This document shows positions 1 through 12,900 of a DNA stretch of 64,000 nucleotides, piece after piece. Source of the stretch: Cladochytrium replicatum (lineage: Eukaryota > Chytridiomycota > Chytridiomycetes > Cladochytriales > Cladochytriaceae); NCBI GenBank assembly GCA_025526935.1, contig JAHLKD010000005.1:310001-374000 (forward strand), given 5' to 3'. A program made the translations under genes and the position numbers. The notes beneath the pieces were generated by a model. The model searched no databases, had not been told where the DNA came from, and saw only the letters and a program-made list of their open reading frames with translations. Each line of letters opens with the position of its first letter. Positions within the stretch are counted from its first letter, which is position 1.

Positions 1-900
1 CATTTTGGTTACTGAGAGGGTGGTTTGGGGAGGAACAGGCAGATTCAATTTTGTCCACCAGTAAGCCTGATTGGGCGATAAATAATATTCTCGCCCCTTG
101 TCCTTTTCTTTGAAGATAAGAAGTTACAGCGGGTTGGTGCATCTTTGGCAACTTCCACAAAGAATTCTGCCTGGGTGATGGATTTTATAAATGGGAGCTC
201 CAAACGGCACTAGAGCAGATTTCGTTGAAGTTGATGAAATGTTCTGTGGGGTAACAAATTTGCTTTGGATGATCATTAAGAAAATTTGTCTCGAGTTATG
301 GGATACCTTCCAAAATTCGGCATCATTTTGAAACCATGCCCCCAAATTGTTTAAGCTGATTCCTCGCATTTGGATGGTGTTGGTTGTTGTGTAGTCAAGC
401 CACACAATCAAAGCGCATGGAAATTTATCCTTCCTTCATCTCAACTGCGGATTCAATACAAGCACATTCCAGCGCTTCCACCGTATAAGTAACACAATGC
501 AATCGACTTTCACTTTTTCCGCATCATCGGTTAGGTTGTTCAGGCTATCCGGTCTGTCAAAATTGTAGTTCACTAACGGCCGAAATATAGTCGAATGAGT
601 GCAACAGGATGAACTTGTAAATGGAGTGCAATTATGCGTTTTATAGTGTTAGATTGCATGAGGATTCCCGTAATGGTAGGACGATCAGCCCTCAATAGGT
701 CAGACTGAATATCTTTAATGCCGCCGTTAAGATCGATCTTTGTTTTTTGATCGAAAAATACAGCCACAAAAAAAATGGCTTGTCGAAATGCCTATTCAGG
801 ATAAGTCATAGAAACTGAACCTGGCAAAAGATTGAACTCTAAAAAACAGTAAAAAAGTTGGGCTCGACGTATCAAGTTACATGCACACAAGAATAGTCGC
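1..900. other. Stretch without a supported gene
   Basis: Only short ORFs without recognisable domains are present, the longest being 95 codons on the minus strand at 124-411. None shows a signal peptide, splice-joined continuation or family motif that I recognise. The stretch lies downstream of the broken glycosidase on the minus strand, so part of it may be that gene's old 3' end. Confidence 0.5.
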
Positions 901-1661
901 TCAAGACTTGACCAGTTTACGCAAGGTAATATACTCAGCCTGCGTGAGCTTAAGAATACTTGTTCGAGTCGATGTTCATAAGCATGTACTGAAGTTCATC
1001 ACTGTTTGTTAAGTATCTGGAAACCTTCAGGACCTTCACCAGCACTGATCCAGGTTGCGCCAATCTTGGTTACCACATTGGTCCAGCTTCCAGTCGCAGT
1101 GCCGTTGCTCGAAACCATTTGGAAAACCATCTTTCCATCAGGGTTGGTCGTCGCGTTCACACCTCCTTCGTTCTTAGTGAACCTGTACAATTTTCCGTCG
1201 GATGTCTTCAAGAAGGTGGTGTCAATATAAGGGATCTTCGAGTTGTACATGCAGAATCGTATGTAACGAAATCGGCGGTCGAGATGATGTAGAACTTGTT
1301 TCCAGCGGCACTGCGGAATATGAATGGGGTTCGCACACCCTTCTGGCCGACAGTTGACGTCAAAATAGGGTTTACTCCATTGAGAAGAAGATCCCATCCA
1401 ATCGGGCTGTTCGTTTGGAGATTGCCATGTAAACCTGCTCACCGGCTGCCCTACTTCACCTAGTTAAGCGAAATTGAAACGTATAATTTCAGGTAAAAAT
1501 CGAACAGAAAGGTTGGCTTTCTAACCTGTGAAGTGAACGAACAGGTAGGCGGCGTAAGTGGGAGCAGCGGGAGTGGTTTGAGGAGCACATGCAGCATGAA
1601 CAGCAGGCAGGGCAGAGCTTGAAACTGCAACGAACGCAAGCAATAGCTTCGAAAGTATCAT
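901..1661 (-). pseudogene. GH43-like secreted glycosidase, broken
   Basis: Coding remnants of a secreted five-bladed beta-propeller glycosidase resembling GH43 arabinofuranosidase/xylosidase-type proteins. The first exon begins at 1661 with a clear signal peptide (MILSKLLLAFVAV, Ala-rich cleavage region), followed by AAYLFVHFTG. After an intron (about 1521 to 1440) comes GEQVYMAIS, then in another frame GVRTPFIFRSAAGNKFY, then in a third frame IPYIDTTFLKTSDGKLYRFTKNE and SAGEGPEGFQ. The order matches the family, but at least two frame changes have no splice sites, and the middle of the propeller (the blade before TADFVTYDSA) seems missing. The expected C-terminal half is absent or reduced to short frame-shifted pieces down to 901. 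I infer a decaying gene. Assembly indels are the alternative. The family call rests on motif order only. Confidence 0.5.
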
Positions 1662-1855
1662 GTTTGAAGTGAATTGGAATGAGGCAAGAAACTGCCTGGG
1701 TAGTAAGTAGGGCTCACATTTTGTGCATTCCCAAAACATTGAAAATTTGAATCGGTGCTAGATCACTCGTTGAGCATGAACTTTGAAAAATTAATTTTGA
1801 TCTCCGTCTCTCAAGAATCAGCACAGCTGAACCCGTTATGTTTACAATGCACCGA

Positions 1856-4024
1856 TCATGGAGCGTCACGAATGATTCCGTCACGTTTGAATCGTTCAAT
1901 GTCGCCTTTGCGATAATTCAAGAGCCCCTCCAAAATACTCTCGGTGTGTTGCCCGAGAGTCGGAGGAGGTAAACGAATCGACGGAGGAGTGTCACTATAC
2001 TTGACCGGGGGGCCCACGAGCTTGATATCTCCGACTGTCGGATGACTGACTGTTTGAATCATTTGTCGATGAATGACTTGAGGATGTTCGAAAGTTTGCG
2101 CGATATTATTTACGGGGGCTTATGGTTGTCGAATCAGTCAGGTAGTTTTAAGAAAATATTGACTGGCAATCACGAGTAAGACCTACCAAACGGAATTCCA
2201 AGAGGCTCAAGCACCTTCAGCCAGTGAGATGTGTTTTCTTTTTGAAGTAGATCTTCGATCAATCGAACCTGTACTTCTGCGGTTAGATAACAGTAGTTTG
2301 ACAATTAAATCAAAGGGTCATACCAACTCATTGCGATGTTTCACTCTGTCAGCATTTGTAGCAAATCTGGTATCGGTTGCCCACTCAGGGTGACCGAAAG
2401 CCTCGGATAGCTAAAATGAATTCGCCCGATTAAGCATTAACAGTAGACGATCTGTGTACTGTACCTTTTTGAATTGACGATCGTTTCCTGCCCCGAATAC
2501 AACATAGCTGTCCTTAGTTCTGAACGACTAACAATAGACCGTCACTTCTGGCCGTTCATCGCCTTGCAATTCCTTACCTGATAGGGCACGATCGCGGCAT
2601 GTGCCGTTCCCCAGCGTTTGGCCTATCGTCAAGTGTGATTGGTAAACAAAGTATACCCAAAGTGAACCTCACCTCATTTCCTCCAATCAGATAGCTATGT
2701 GCGATGTTAGCCAGTGTGGAAACTTGGCATTCCTATCCAATATCATTGAGAATATCCGAGGATCTCTAGTTTTTAACTTACAAGGAGAGATACGTCGATC
2801 TTCTGTCCCACACCAGTTCTCATCCTTGAATATAGGGCCGCCATCACCGCTCCGTGAGTATACAATCCTAATCACGGAATGAGAAAATGATGTTTGAGAC
2901 ACTGGACGTTATTGAACAGTACCGGTAACCATGTCTGAACTTTATTAGTTACATCACTAGAGCAAAATCCGTTTTGTTACCTGTAATCGCAACTCCAACT
3001 TTGACCGGCGGTCCGTTGGGTTCGCCGGTAATGTACATCAGCCCAGCCTGTTCGGTGAAGAAATGAGCGAAGGCCTATTGTCGAACGACTTTGTATACCT
3101 CTGCTTCAATGATAACATCGTATCCCGCACGATGGGCATACGGCCCATCAGGTCCATATCCAGTTATGGACGCGTAAATCAGTTTTGGATTGCTTTTACT
3201 GAGGTCTTCATATCCAAGACCATACTCATCCAGCTTGCCCTGTCAATGATTTACCGATTGGTCGGATTGTTAAAAGATGCCCAGGTTCACGTACGCACCG
3301 GGATATAGTTCTCGATCAGCACATCAGAAACAATCGCAAGGCGACGAATAATCTCGATCCCCTCGCGCTCCTTAAAGTTTACGGTGATAGATCGCTTGTT
3401 ACGATTTATTCCGAGAAAATATGCACTCTCGTCCGGGTGTCCTGGCGCTGTCGACTTAGCATAAGGAGGACCCTTCAATAGCGCTCAATATCCTGGATTT
3501 ATTCATTATGCTTTAGATCGAATTACCCATTCTCGAGTATCGTCTAAAACGAACTTGTTCAGTTAACTTCAAACTAGTACGAATCCATTACCTCCACTTG
3601 TTGGATTCTCAACTTTGATGATATCAGCACTATTCAAGCAAGAATTACGATTGTATTCAATTTAGGATATTTTCGAAAAACGAACCCCAAATCTCCTAGA
3701 ATCATTGCTTCCAACAGAAACTTTAGTCGCGAGTCATATGCGACATTATGCCACTCAACTGCAATATGGGCCCGCCAATACTCGAGTCAGATCTAGAATC
3801 CTCACACCCGCTAATGGTCCTTTTGATGTGATTGGGACACCAGCCTTTCCCTTTCCGACTTGAGTAAAAGCAATGCTGTGGTGCTCGTCTTCTTCATGCC
3901 TCAGAAGTGGACTCGAATGAAGCATACGCAATCCCTGCCGGCTGACACCCAGTCCGATCGATCCCCCCGCGGAAAAACATATCCGTGGGGCCTTGAATAA
4001 CGACCGGAGCTTCATCATGATCAC
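1856..4024 (-). CDS. Family III CoA-transferase (SUGCT-like), mitochondrial
   Basis: Multi-exon gene for a CaiB/BaiF family III CoA-transferase, closest in motif content to succinate-hydroxymethylglutarate CoA-transferase, which moves CoA from succinyl-CoA to dicarboxylic acids such as glutarate in mitochondria. Exon 1 (4024-3760) starts with a basic amphipathic presequence ([16 protein letters not shown]) and ends in [15 protein letters not shown]. Exon 2 is only 22 nt (3686-3707, MILGDLG). [35 protein letters not shown] and VSDVLIENY follow. The catalytic aspartate motif [15 protein letters not shown] is split so that the Asp sits at the border of a 12-nt exon (2923-2934). The C-terminal exon ends at 1856 with [26 protein letters not shown], typical of the family. 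Splice joins checked by hand keep frame. Middle exons between 2100 and 2700 were not all resolved. Two or three nearby Met codons could be the start. Confidence 0.8.
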
Positions 4025-4183
4025 GTGTCAGTATGATGTCCCCCCCCTCTACGTTGCCAAACGACGACGACAGCTCGGAAAGTTGCTCGAGAATGTCGTG
4101 AAAAACCACACATTCAACTGCCATGAATCTGTTGTTGGGAGATTTTTAAGGAGGTCAGAACGACTGCACTGGTCCCTCCATAA

Positions 4184-5297
4184 ATGTCTAATGCAAATCT
4201 TCGCTTTCGGTCTTTTAGGTCCAGGTTATTGCAGCAGGAAGCCACGAGCCACAGTTTTCGAAGACCTGATCACGAGCGACTGCCCATTTTATTACCACGC
4301 AAGGAAATGCCCGTTGTCTGTGTTTATATCTCCAGATTTCCCTTCGGCAACCCTGAGCAAAGGCAAGTAGCGGGGACGAATGCTTGATTTTAAGATCTGA
4401 AAGCGTTTCAGGACACTTTTGTGCTCTTTCGGTCCATTCGACAATTGACAGCGGAGATGTGTTTGGCGTCCTCCCTTCAGGTAAGCGGAGAACCAAACTT
4501 GAAAACACAAAGTTTACTAGTCATCCCAGGTCAGTTGATTCTTACTCTACAAAGGGCACGTGTGAGCAGCTCGGTTTGACCGGGAAAGCATCATCCTTCG
4601 GGAAGCGGTTCCGTCTGTACTTGTATGAGTCACTCTTCAAACTCTAAACGTTCTTTCTTTTGATGGAGATAAAAGTTGATCTGACGGATTCCAAATTTAA
4701 ACCGGGAAACAAGATGTTTGATAGTGTATCCTGGTGCTTCCAAAACCCACTAAGCGCCACATTCGACTTTGTGATGTCACTGACAGATTCGTAGGTAGGA
4801 AGCATATAAGATGTGCTATCACCAGGCGTATTTGATCTCTGCGTGATTTTGCAACAGGTGCGTCTTTGGCGACCTCCCAACACAAATATCCATTGAACAG
4901 AAAATGGTGGAAGTTACAAAACGGGTGGTTTCCGACGTGTTTGTTCCCAGTTTCTCTGTGGGCATCTCCTGTGCCAACGTTGGCGATACCATGGAGACTG
5001 AAAATGATCAAATTCGCAAAAACAATCGCGGGCGTGCACCAGCGGAAGAAATTTCCCAATTCGCTTAGACTCTTTTGAATGGCTTGGAATGGTCACTTGT
5101 ACTCACACAGGTAACAGTTTGGTGGAGTAGTATTTGGAGATCTCATATCTGTTTAATGTTGAGCTCCAAACGTAAAGTTGATCCCTCGATCGCAGTGTAT
5201 GAACCGCCAATGCCCTCGACTGTATCATCCGTGACATCGATCCGTCTGCAAGGTCTGATTAGTGCCGAGAGCATAGGATCTATTATTGGGAGTTAAG
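4184..5297 (+). CDS. Unidentified coding-like stretch, several exons
   Basis: A set of plus-strand frames with protein-like composition that seem to join through short introns: around 4184-4370 (LPILLPRKEMPVVCVYI, FPFGNPEQR), 4430-4480 (DTFVLFRSIRQLTAEM) ending at a good GTAAGC donor, 4560-4790 (MEIKVDLTDSKFKPG, SATFDFVMSLTD), 4860-5070 (CVFGDLPTQISIEQKM, SFSVGISCANVGDTME) and 5100-5297 (DPSIAVYEPPMPSTVSS). I do not recognise the family. Start, stop and all borders are uncertain, and a decayed gene is possible. It is transcribed away from the CoA-transferase gene. Confidence 0.3.
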
Positions 5298-5615
5298 GTT
5301 GAAGCGTTAGTCGTTCAATCATTTAATGCTGATCGTGTTCTTGTTTGTACAGAATGTATAGAAAGGAGCTGAAAGAATGGTTTGCCGTCCTGGTGTGGGG
5401 GGCCCAGGATAGCACGGTGTCGAGGGGTACTAAAGAACATGGCTTCTTGTTAAATGGAGAGAATCACTAACCAACGGCGACCCTTCCTGCGAGTGGATAG
5501 ACGGATCAGAGTGCGCTGGCGCTGATCTATAGATGTGTTGGAGAGTACGACCAATGTACATCATGATGATCTGGTTTAAAATGGCTGATATGCGGAGTGG
5601 AGAAATCACTTCGCT

Positions 5616-8600
5616 GTGCCACATACCATGTCCGAATTCATTCCACCTGTATTAGGTGAGAGCGGGGAGAGCAATAGGGCGCCAAAGAAAGCGAAAAAGC
5701 CTCGACAAGTCTTCAAAGTCAAAGCGTGTGACCGTTGTTACCGAAGAAAGCTCAAGTGCGATGGTGGCGTTCCATCATGTTCGAGATGTAGTCGATTGCA
5801 ATGCGAATGCACATGTATTTACGCTTTACACGTACCGATCGTTCCATTGATACTCATTCAAATCCGAAAAGATATTCGAAGATTGAATCCGGAACTCGTG
5901 CGGCGCCAGCCTGGAGAGCGAACGTTGCAGGAGCGCATAGAGCTGGTCGAGCAAATGCTTCTTCCCATCATCAATGAGAACCAACATAGCAACCCTGGAT
6001 CACAGTCGTCCGAGAATAGTGCACCTTCGAGCTTGCCGAAACCACCGGGACTTGAGGATAGCGATTATGAGGATGAGGTCGAAGAGGTTGCGCAGTCTGG
6101 ACTGTCACAGCGACTGGACGCTTTGATCAAGGGCCTTGAGAGGTTGAAGACGGGAGCAAGCAGCAGTTTGGATTCCCAAATTAGCACTCATAACGTGAAC
6201 AATGTTCCATCAGGGCTCACTCCTAAGAATCCCGGTCCGCCGATCGCTGTAACCAATATTGACGACTATGGAGGCGTTGAAATATTGCCGAAGCACGTAG
6301 TACTCGAACTGATTAAACTCGGAGTAGAGAACTCGCAGTGGCCGTATCACTTCCTGAGAATGAAGTACATAACTGAAAAGTTTGATGTGATGCCGAGAGC
6401 AGTTTTGGTAGAAACTTGCGGGAAGTTTATTTTAGATTGCTCACTCATCTACTTCTTTTTCAGGCCGCGTTAGCCGCTCAGTCAGTACATTGGTTCAAAG
6501 ATCTTGCTGTTCCCGGAAAGAACGGCACGACTTTAGTCATTCCAAGCGCCGAGATCGGAAGAGGCTTCTTTGAAAAAGCGAAAAAGTTGATTGACTTTGA
6601 GTCTCCGACGATCTCAACAGTGATTACCTTGTTATGCATGTTCATGTACTGCAAGTCTACTGCCCAATATCGCTCAGCGTGGATGTACAAAGGACTTGGT
6701 CAAAGGCTGGTATGTTTTGATCGTCATATTTTGCATGATCTGAGAGCTTACAAACTCTTGTCAGGCGAAGCTGCTGTGCTTGCATATCGACCCTGATGAT
6801 CTAGAGAGGAAGATGGGGAAATGCTGGCTTTTTGGACAGAAAGAAATGCGTAGAAAACTGTGGTGGGGCCTGATCATGACCGAACTGGTAATGTGGAAGG
6901 TACTCTTTCTCAGGATTGCCTTAACTGTCTCTGCTTGCAGCCAGATGGATATGAGACCGTTCTTAACTGCAAAGTCCATCGACCACTTCCAGCTCGGCTG
7001 ACTCGATCACTTGCGGAGGATGTTTATGAGGTGCCGAAACAAGTGATCGACCAGTATCCGCGAGATGCTACTTCTTATGCGATAGACCTGAACATAATGC
7101 TCGCAAAAATCACAGCATACGGCGATTGGGTTCACAGTTACAAAGCGAAAGGCATCCCTCCACCGGACGAGCAGGTTTTTCGTGACCTTCTCCAAGAGCA
7201 GTTGACGATGTATGACACTATGCCGCATTGGATAAAACAATCGCTATCCGCACCAGCCCTTTCAGTGGACATAACATCCATAGATCCACCTTCCTATTTC
7301 GCCGTATTCAACCATCTCCTGTACCACGGCAATATTATCTTGCTTAACCGTCATCGAATCAGCTTGACCTTGTCTGCGACTGATTTTGATAGTGACCCGG
7401 CGACACTGCTACGAAACGACAGCTTTACGGCTTGCTATTTGGCTGCTGTATCGATCGGGTCGATCGTGAAAAACAGTTTGCTTACCAAGACGAATATAAC
7501 AGCATTCAAATCTGTCAGCTGTATTGCACTCCCACTACTTCAGGTATTTTTATCATTCTACGAAAACTGACGTCCTTTGAAACTCAACATTGCAGTCTCT
7601 TTTTGTTCATATGATGACAATCGCGCTCAGCATACAAACCAATGAAGGCTCATTGTTTCATAGCTCGAAAATGGCGCTAGAGCACCACATTGAGTTTATG
7701 AAAATCGTAGCGTTCAGATGGAACATGATGAGACGGGTGGTTCCAGCTGTGGAGTGGCTGATCGATGGGCTTTTGAAGCAGCGTAAAGGCTCGCCGCTCG
7801 ACTCAGAATCCGGCAGCCAGCCTGTAGACGATCAGGACCGACGGCAGGCGGTTCTGATTTTGAAGTATATGAACAACCTTGGAGTTACCGGCCGCGAGGT
7901 TGCCATCGCTGAACAATTGGCCACTGAAAAATCATTGGTTCCTGATCCGGATATCTTGGACGCAACTGAAGATGTTACAGCTTGGGTAAGCTTTTTCTTG
8001 GTGATTAGTGGCGAAACTTCATAGTTGACACAGAGTTCTGTTTGTTTGACTAGTTCAAGAGCGTGTTTCTGGTTTCGAGCCATTCTCCAAACCGAACTTC
8101 GGCGGTTACAGTGGAGGATTTGCAAAATGCATCTCCCCCACTTGGCCCACCTCTGCAAGCTTCAGCCCTCAACCCCGCGTCTGCGCACATACAAACAACT
8201 AGTACTTTGAAGCTACCTGATATTTCTGGAGCTACCCATCCATTTGCACAGCTGAATCAGACAAGCTACTTGGATACAACGATGCAAAATCTGTTTGGTC
8301 AGCAACAGGACTTCTTACGCAATGGCAATATCACATTTTCCGGTCAATCATCTACCGCTACTGGCGAAATTCAAGACTTCCTTTCCGCTTCCGGGCTTTT
8401 TTCATCGAGCCTGTTGCAATTTCTTGAACAGAGTGGTGCGAGTGGTCGTCCCTTTGTGGAGCAACTTGCCCAGAATCCAGTGCCACACTATATGATGGCT
8501 GGAGAGGGTGAAACCATGTCGTTCCTATCCACGCCATCACCACCGACCGGCCTGGATAATTTAAGCGGACCTTCGACGTTTAATTGGGAGTGGAAGGATC

Positions 8601-8731
8601 CGCTTCCGATGACCGGTGTGTTCGGTGGGCCGAGCGTTGAAGAGTCGAACGAACTACGAGCACAACCAAGTTCACAAACGGGCATTGCGATGTTTGAGAT
8701 GTTGTTCAGAGCGCCTCCAAATTCATCATAG
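5616..8731 (+). CDS. Zn2Cys6 fungal transcription factor
   Basis: Six exons keep a single frame: 5616-6407, 6464-6709, 6765-6887, 6941-7543, 7596-7985 and 8054-8731, giving 943 aa. The N-terminus carries a basic stretch and a Zn2Cys6 binuclear cluster (Cys38, 41, 48, 55, 58 and 63 or 65; core ACDRCYRRKLKCDGG), the DNA-binding module restricted to fungi. An acidic and Ser-rich linker follows (residues ~100-200). A helical middle region (AALAAQSVHWFKD, WMYKGLGQRL, RRKLWWGLIMTEL, FNHLLYHGNIILLNRHR) then matches the fungal-specific transcription factor domain (Fungal_trans). The C-terminus is Ser/Gln/Pro-rich and may be an activation region. Met5 is an alternative start. Target genes cannot be told from sequence. 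The LPMO-like gene lies tail-to-tail next to it, but no link is shown. Confidence 0.88.
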
Positions 8732-8878
8732 AATGGGATGCATGAATATCTCGAGAATTTTTTTTGTGATTAAAGACGCTAGTATACCTCAGTTGTTTAA
8801 GCTCTAGTGAAACCACCATTCAACGTTAATTGAAGCCAGATCTGTATTCCCATCATATTAGTTACTGTGACCACATTC

Positions 8879-9727
8879 TCAATTTTTGTATCGTGCTCGA
8901 CACCGACCAGGAGTACTGGGAGGCACGTTGTGTCCCTGCTCATATCCAGGAACAGCAAGCGTGATTGTGTATGTGGTGATGAGGGCATTCGTAGAAGTCG
9001 TCATGAGATCGTGGTTCCCTCCGAACACGGCAGTCGTAGGCTCCGCAACTGAAGCGCTCGTTGTTTTCGATGTGGACGTTGCTGTTTCCGAAGATGATGT
9101 TGAAGTGGTCGTCGACGTTAAATGCTCGATAGTCGTGGAACTCGAACCGCTCTCTTGAATTTTCTGCCCCTCGTTTCCGTTGCTTCCGCTCGAGCCCACG
9201 ATCACCAGGTCCGCGCAATTCACGTACGTCTCAGGTGTGACACCTCCGACCCACAACCACCGCAAAACCAGCGCTGTTCCATCTGCCAAACCGCCTGGAA
9301 TCTTTATAGTCATACCGTGCGGTGTTTGCTCGACCGTTGTGAGCCCTTTGAGATTTATCGTCTCACTAACACTTTCGAATGATCCGCTCCCGACCCTGAG
9401 GAAAACATCGACGGTTCCCTGGTGAAGCGCGGCACCCGTCCAGTAACCCATTTCCCACTCCACTGCGAGAGTCTGTCCCGACTGGACCTTGGTTGGTTTG
9501 ATCTTGCTTTCGGACAGGCTGTTGATTCCTCCACAAACAAGCATTTCTGTCTCGTCTAAGGATGGGAAGAACTCGGTGCGCATGTTCAAAGGGTTTCGGG
9601 TGTGATCTGGGTTGTCGAATCGAGGAGAAAAGCGTGGGACCGGAGACGTGAGTGCTCCATGCCCAAGTGCCCGTGAAACGGAAAGCGTGAAGAACACGAT
9701 GGTGCTGACAATTAATTGTCGGGACAT
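8879..9727 (-). CDS. LPMO-like secreted protein with N-terminal His
   Basis: Single-exon secreted protein of 282 aa. A 22-residue signal peptide (MSRQLIVSTIVFFTLSVSRALG) is followed directly by HGALTSPVPR. This mature N-terminal histidine with a following Pro-rich stretch is the hallmark of copper lytic polysaccharide monooxygenases and chitin-binding type-4-like proteins. A second candidate copper ligand is His102 in ALHQGTVDVF (His80 of the mature chain), and TYVNCADLVIVG near residue 215 resembles the C-terminal beta-strand of such domains, with cysteines at 65 and ~218 able to pair. From about 235 the chain is a Ser/Thr-rich tail, probably O-glycosylated linker or wall anchor. The AA family cannot be assigned by eye. 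Expected role: oxidative attack on chitin, cellulose or a similar polymer outside the cell. Confidence 0.7.
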   Translation of the reverse strand: MSRQLIVSTIVFFTLSVSRALGHGALTSPVPRFSPRFDNPDHTRNPLNMRTEFFPSLDETEMLVCGGINSLSESKIKPTKVQSGQTLAVEWEMGYWTGAALHQGTVDVFLRVGSGSFESVSETINLKGLTTVEQTPHGMTIKIPGGLADGTALVLRWLWVGGVTPETYVNCADLVIVGSSGSNGNEGQKIQESGSSSTTIEHLTSTTTSTSSSETATSTSKTTSASVAEPTTAVFGGNHDLMTTSTNALITTYTITLAVPGYEQGHNVPPSTPGRCRARYKN

Positions 9728-9930
9728 TTTGTTCTCAATATGCAGTAATGTTAGAGATGGCTTTCGCTTGCAACAGAGTGGGCCTTTGAAAACGGATGTG
9801 CTCAAACAGACGACGTTTATAGAACATTTTGCATGTATCCCACAATCGATTTGAATTTGTTCCAATTTCAGCTCAATGCCCACCACTGACCACAGATTAT
9901 GATATCATGATCTCAATCCTCAACCATGAA

Positions 9931-12900
9931 TCATCTTGCAACGTGAATAAGTAATTGAACCAATGACCGAATAATCGAGTCATCCACCACCGCAACAACG
10001 GCTCCAAAATCTGAAATTTGTTAAACCAAATGATCAAACAAACCATTTATCTGACTTACCATCAATCCATTCCTCAATCTCAGAGAATGTATCCCCGCTC
10101 AGCTCTGCACGGATCGCTTCAGGGGTTCCCGCGGAGAGAGACGCAAAGAATCCTACGGCAATTTCTACTGCCATAGGTGGATTTTGCAGGATCGCCCTCT
10201 TCCGACTACGAAATGCTAGCAATAGGTCAATGTATTCACGAGCCATTTTTGGCTGTGATGGGTCGGCACCTTAATTCATTGCGGCAAGTTGAGAGAAAGG
10301 ATATTGACGGGATCAAGGTTTTTACCAGAGCGAGTGATGATAAATGTCAATGTCTGAAGAAGACTGCGGCTGATGTGATCGTCTGAAAACCCAATATTTC
10401 TGAAGATAGCAATTTGTCAAAGAGTCCAACGCACGGCCGACAATTGATTAACTTACTTCGCGGCGTTCATCAAAGACACAAAAAAGTAAGAACCGACTAC
10501 TCTGTACGGAGAGCTGGTCTTTTCCTTCTCTGAAAACTGTGTAACGCGGAAGGATGAGACACAATCATCAATAGCTTTAGAGCACACACTTCCAAAATTG
10601 CCGCTCGAATAAAGCCCATAATTGAGATTTTGTCTCCTTGAGAGTACTCCCTACTTCTCAAGCAAGTCCGAACTCGGCTTAAAACGCGTTTATGAGCAAA
10701 ATCGCAAAACATTTGTTTGTCAAACATACAGAGCGGTTTCTTCAGGAATACGCAGAAGCAAGCCAATGATCGCTGCTGATCTCCACTCATCGAACTTCTC
10801 TTCCGCGTAGTTGTTCCGTAAGTTTACAAGAACATCAAATAGTTCGATGCCACGCTCCCCTTCAAAAGAAAAATGAGCGACAGGGGGAACAATGCTTGGC
10901 TTTTGGAACAAACGTAGTGCGGTGGCAGATTCGTGATCGACAACTGCCCGTGTGTGCTCCAAAGTCTTCAGCACAGTATCTGGCTTTTCATCTTTCAAAC
11001 CAGAAATACAGCTTCCAGCGTACCTGTAAAAGTTTATAATCATGATTTGCACTCATATGAGTTTCTGTTGAAGTCTTACAAAGATTTCCAAGACGAATCA
11101 GCAGCTACGAGAGCCGCTGCTGTTTCCGACATGTCGAAAGGTTCTAAGTCGGACTCATCGTCATCGTCGTCCGTCTCTTGATCTGTTGTAGTAGGTCAGA
11201 CTTCACAACAAAAATGAGGCTATCAAGAGCAGCTCACCGGCACGAACCGGCTTGCTGCGGTCAACTATCTCGTCTGGGTCATCTGCTTGAAAATTCAGGA
11301 GATTCTCTCGACGTGCAGTTACTCGCCTACCTTCTTCAGCATCTTCTGGGACACTGTGATCTTCTAAGTTTTCGACGTGTTAAAGAATGGTACAACCCAA
11401 ATAACACAACTTCGCTACCTGATGTCGCATCCATATCCTCAGAGGCTGTCTGTCCTGGAGCTTCATTAACTCTCTTCCAGTCAAATGAGTACAAATCTTT
11501 CAAGTGCTTGTATGTTGGATCCTCATCGGGCGAAATACGAAAGTTAAGCTCAACCCCGTTCTTTTGCGTAGCTACAAAACACTCCGCAGTAGCCTAAGCA
11601 AATATTTGAGCGAATGTAATGGCAATACTGAATTAAGTACCATTCCAAATGTGCGAATCGACTTGACAAGACTGCCCAAACGCAACTCGACTCCGTGAAA
11701 CATTTTTGCAGTTATGGTTTTGTGATGTAATTCATCGCTTGAAACTAGGCTCAGGGATAGAATGATTGCTTCTGTAATGTCTTCAGGGTGGCTCGATTAG
11801 ACAATGAACGAAACAGAAACCGTGAATTCATACATTCGTGATAGCGAATATTAGACTGTTTTACAAAGATTGGAGAGCTCCACAATTCAATGAGTTTGCT
11901 TAATGTCTCGCAAATCAGACGAAATTGTTTTAGGCCTTCACTGAAAGTTATGTAAAGAACATACGTGATTGTGTAATGCTAAACATACCTTCCTTTAGCG
12001 AAATTCGTGCGCTAACGGCCAGCAGCGATGAAACGGCATCCTTCCGCAGGATTTGTGCAGTTACGGCGTTCGAAATCAACAGCGATTGGATTTGTTGGTT
12101 TGTTTGAATTGTGTCTTCGCCCCCGACAAAGTTTATGAGAAGCAATGCCGTTGAGTCAATCGTGCGCTGTTTGGTGTAATCAAGCATTTCCAAGAATGTT
12201 AAAAGAAGCGGCTGGAGCTCGGTTTGATTTAGCGAGTTAATGATTTGGCTCCACTCTAGACCAAAAGCACCATTTGTTTGCACAAAGCTAGCCATCCAGG
12301 CATCCACCAGAGTTGCTTAATATTCCGTAGAAAGGTAAGAATTGAAAGAGCGGTGACAAAACATCAATTACCGGTGTGATCAAGTCTTACTAGCTTTCTA
12401 ATTGTTTCTGACAAAAGTTCTGTGAACATATCGGGAGCTGAAATGTACAGACCATTATGTCTTCGTAGAATTAATAAGAGTTTCGGAAAACACTTACCTC
12501 TATCCCACTTATTGGGCTGTGAGAAGATCAATGGTTTTAGTTGTACCGCAAGTCGCCTGTAGAACGTCCTATTGAGTGCAGCAGAACAAGGTGGATGTCA
12601 AAAAAATGTATTAGCTGAACGCTCCAAACAAAAAATGTTCAAATCAAGATCCAACCACCAACCCCGGAACAACGCACCCAGGAGTGAAAAATTCGTTGAA
12701 ATCACGGCCTTGTCGATTTGCGACTTTGTCAGGTAGCGAGCACAGAATATCGAAAAGATACCTCCATCTCTCAACGACTTCGGACGAAGGGTCCTGGGAA
12801 CCATTTTGCACGTTTAGACTTTTTGTCGACGCACCCACACTTTGCCTTTCGATCGACGGCAGAAAAACAGTGTCTTCCATTAGATCTTCCAGAGAGTATC

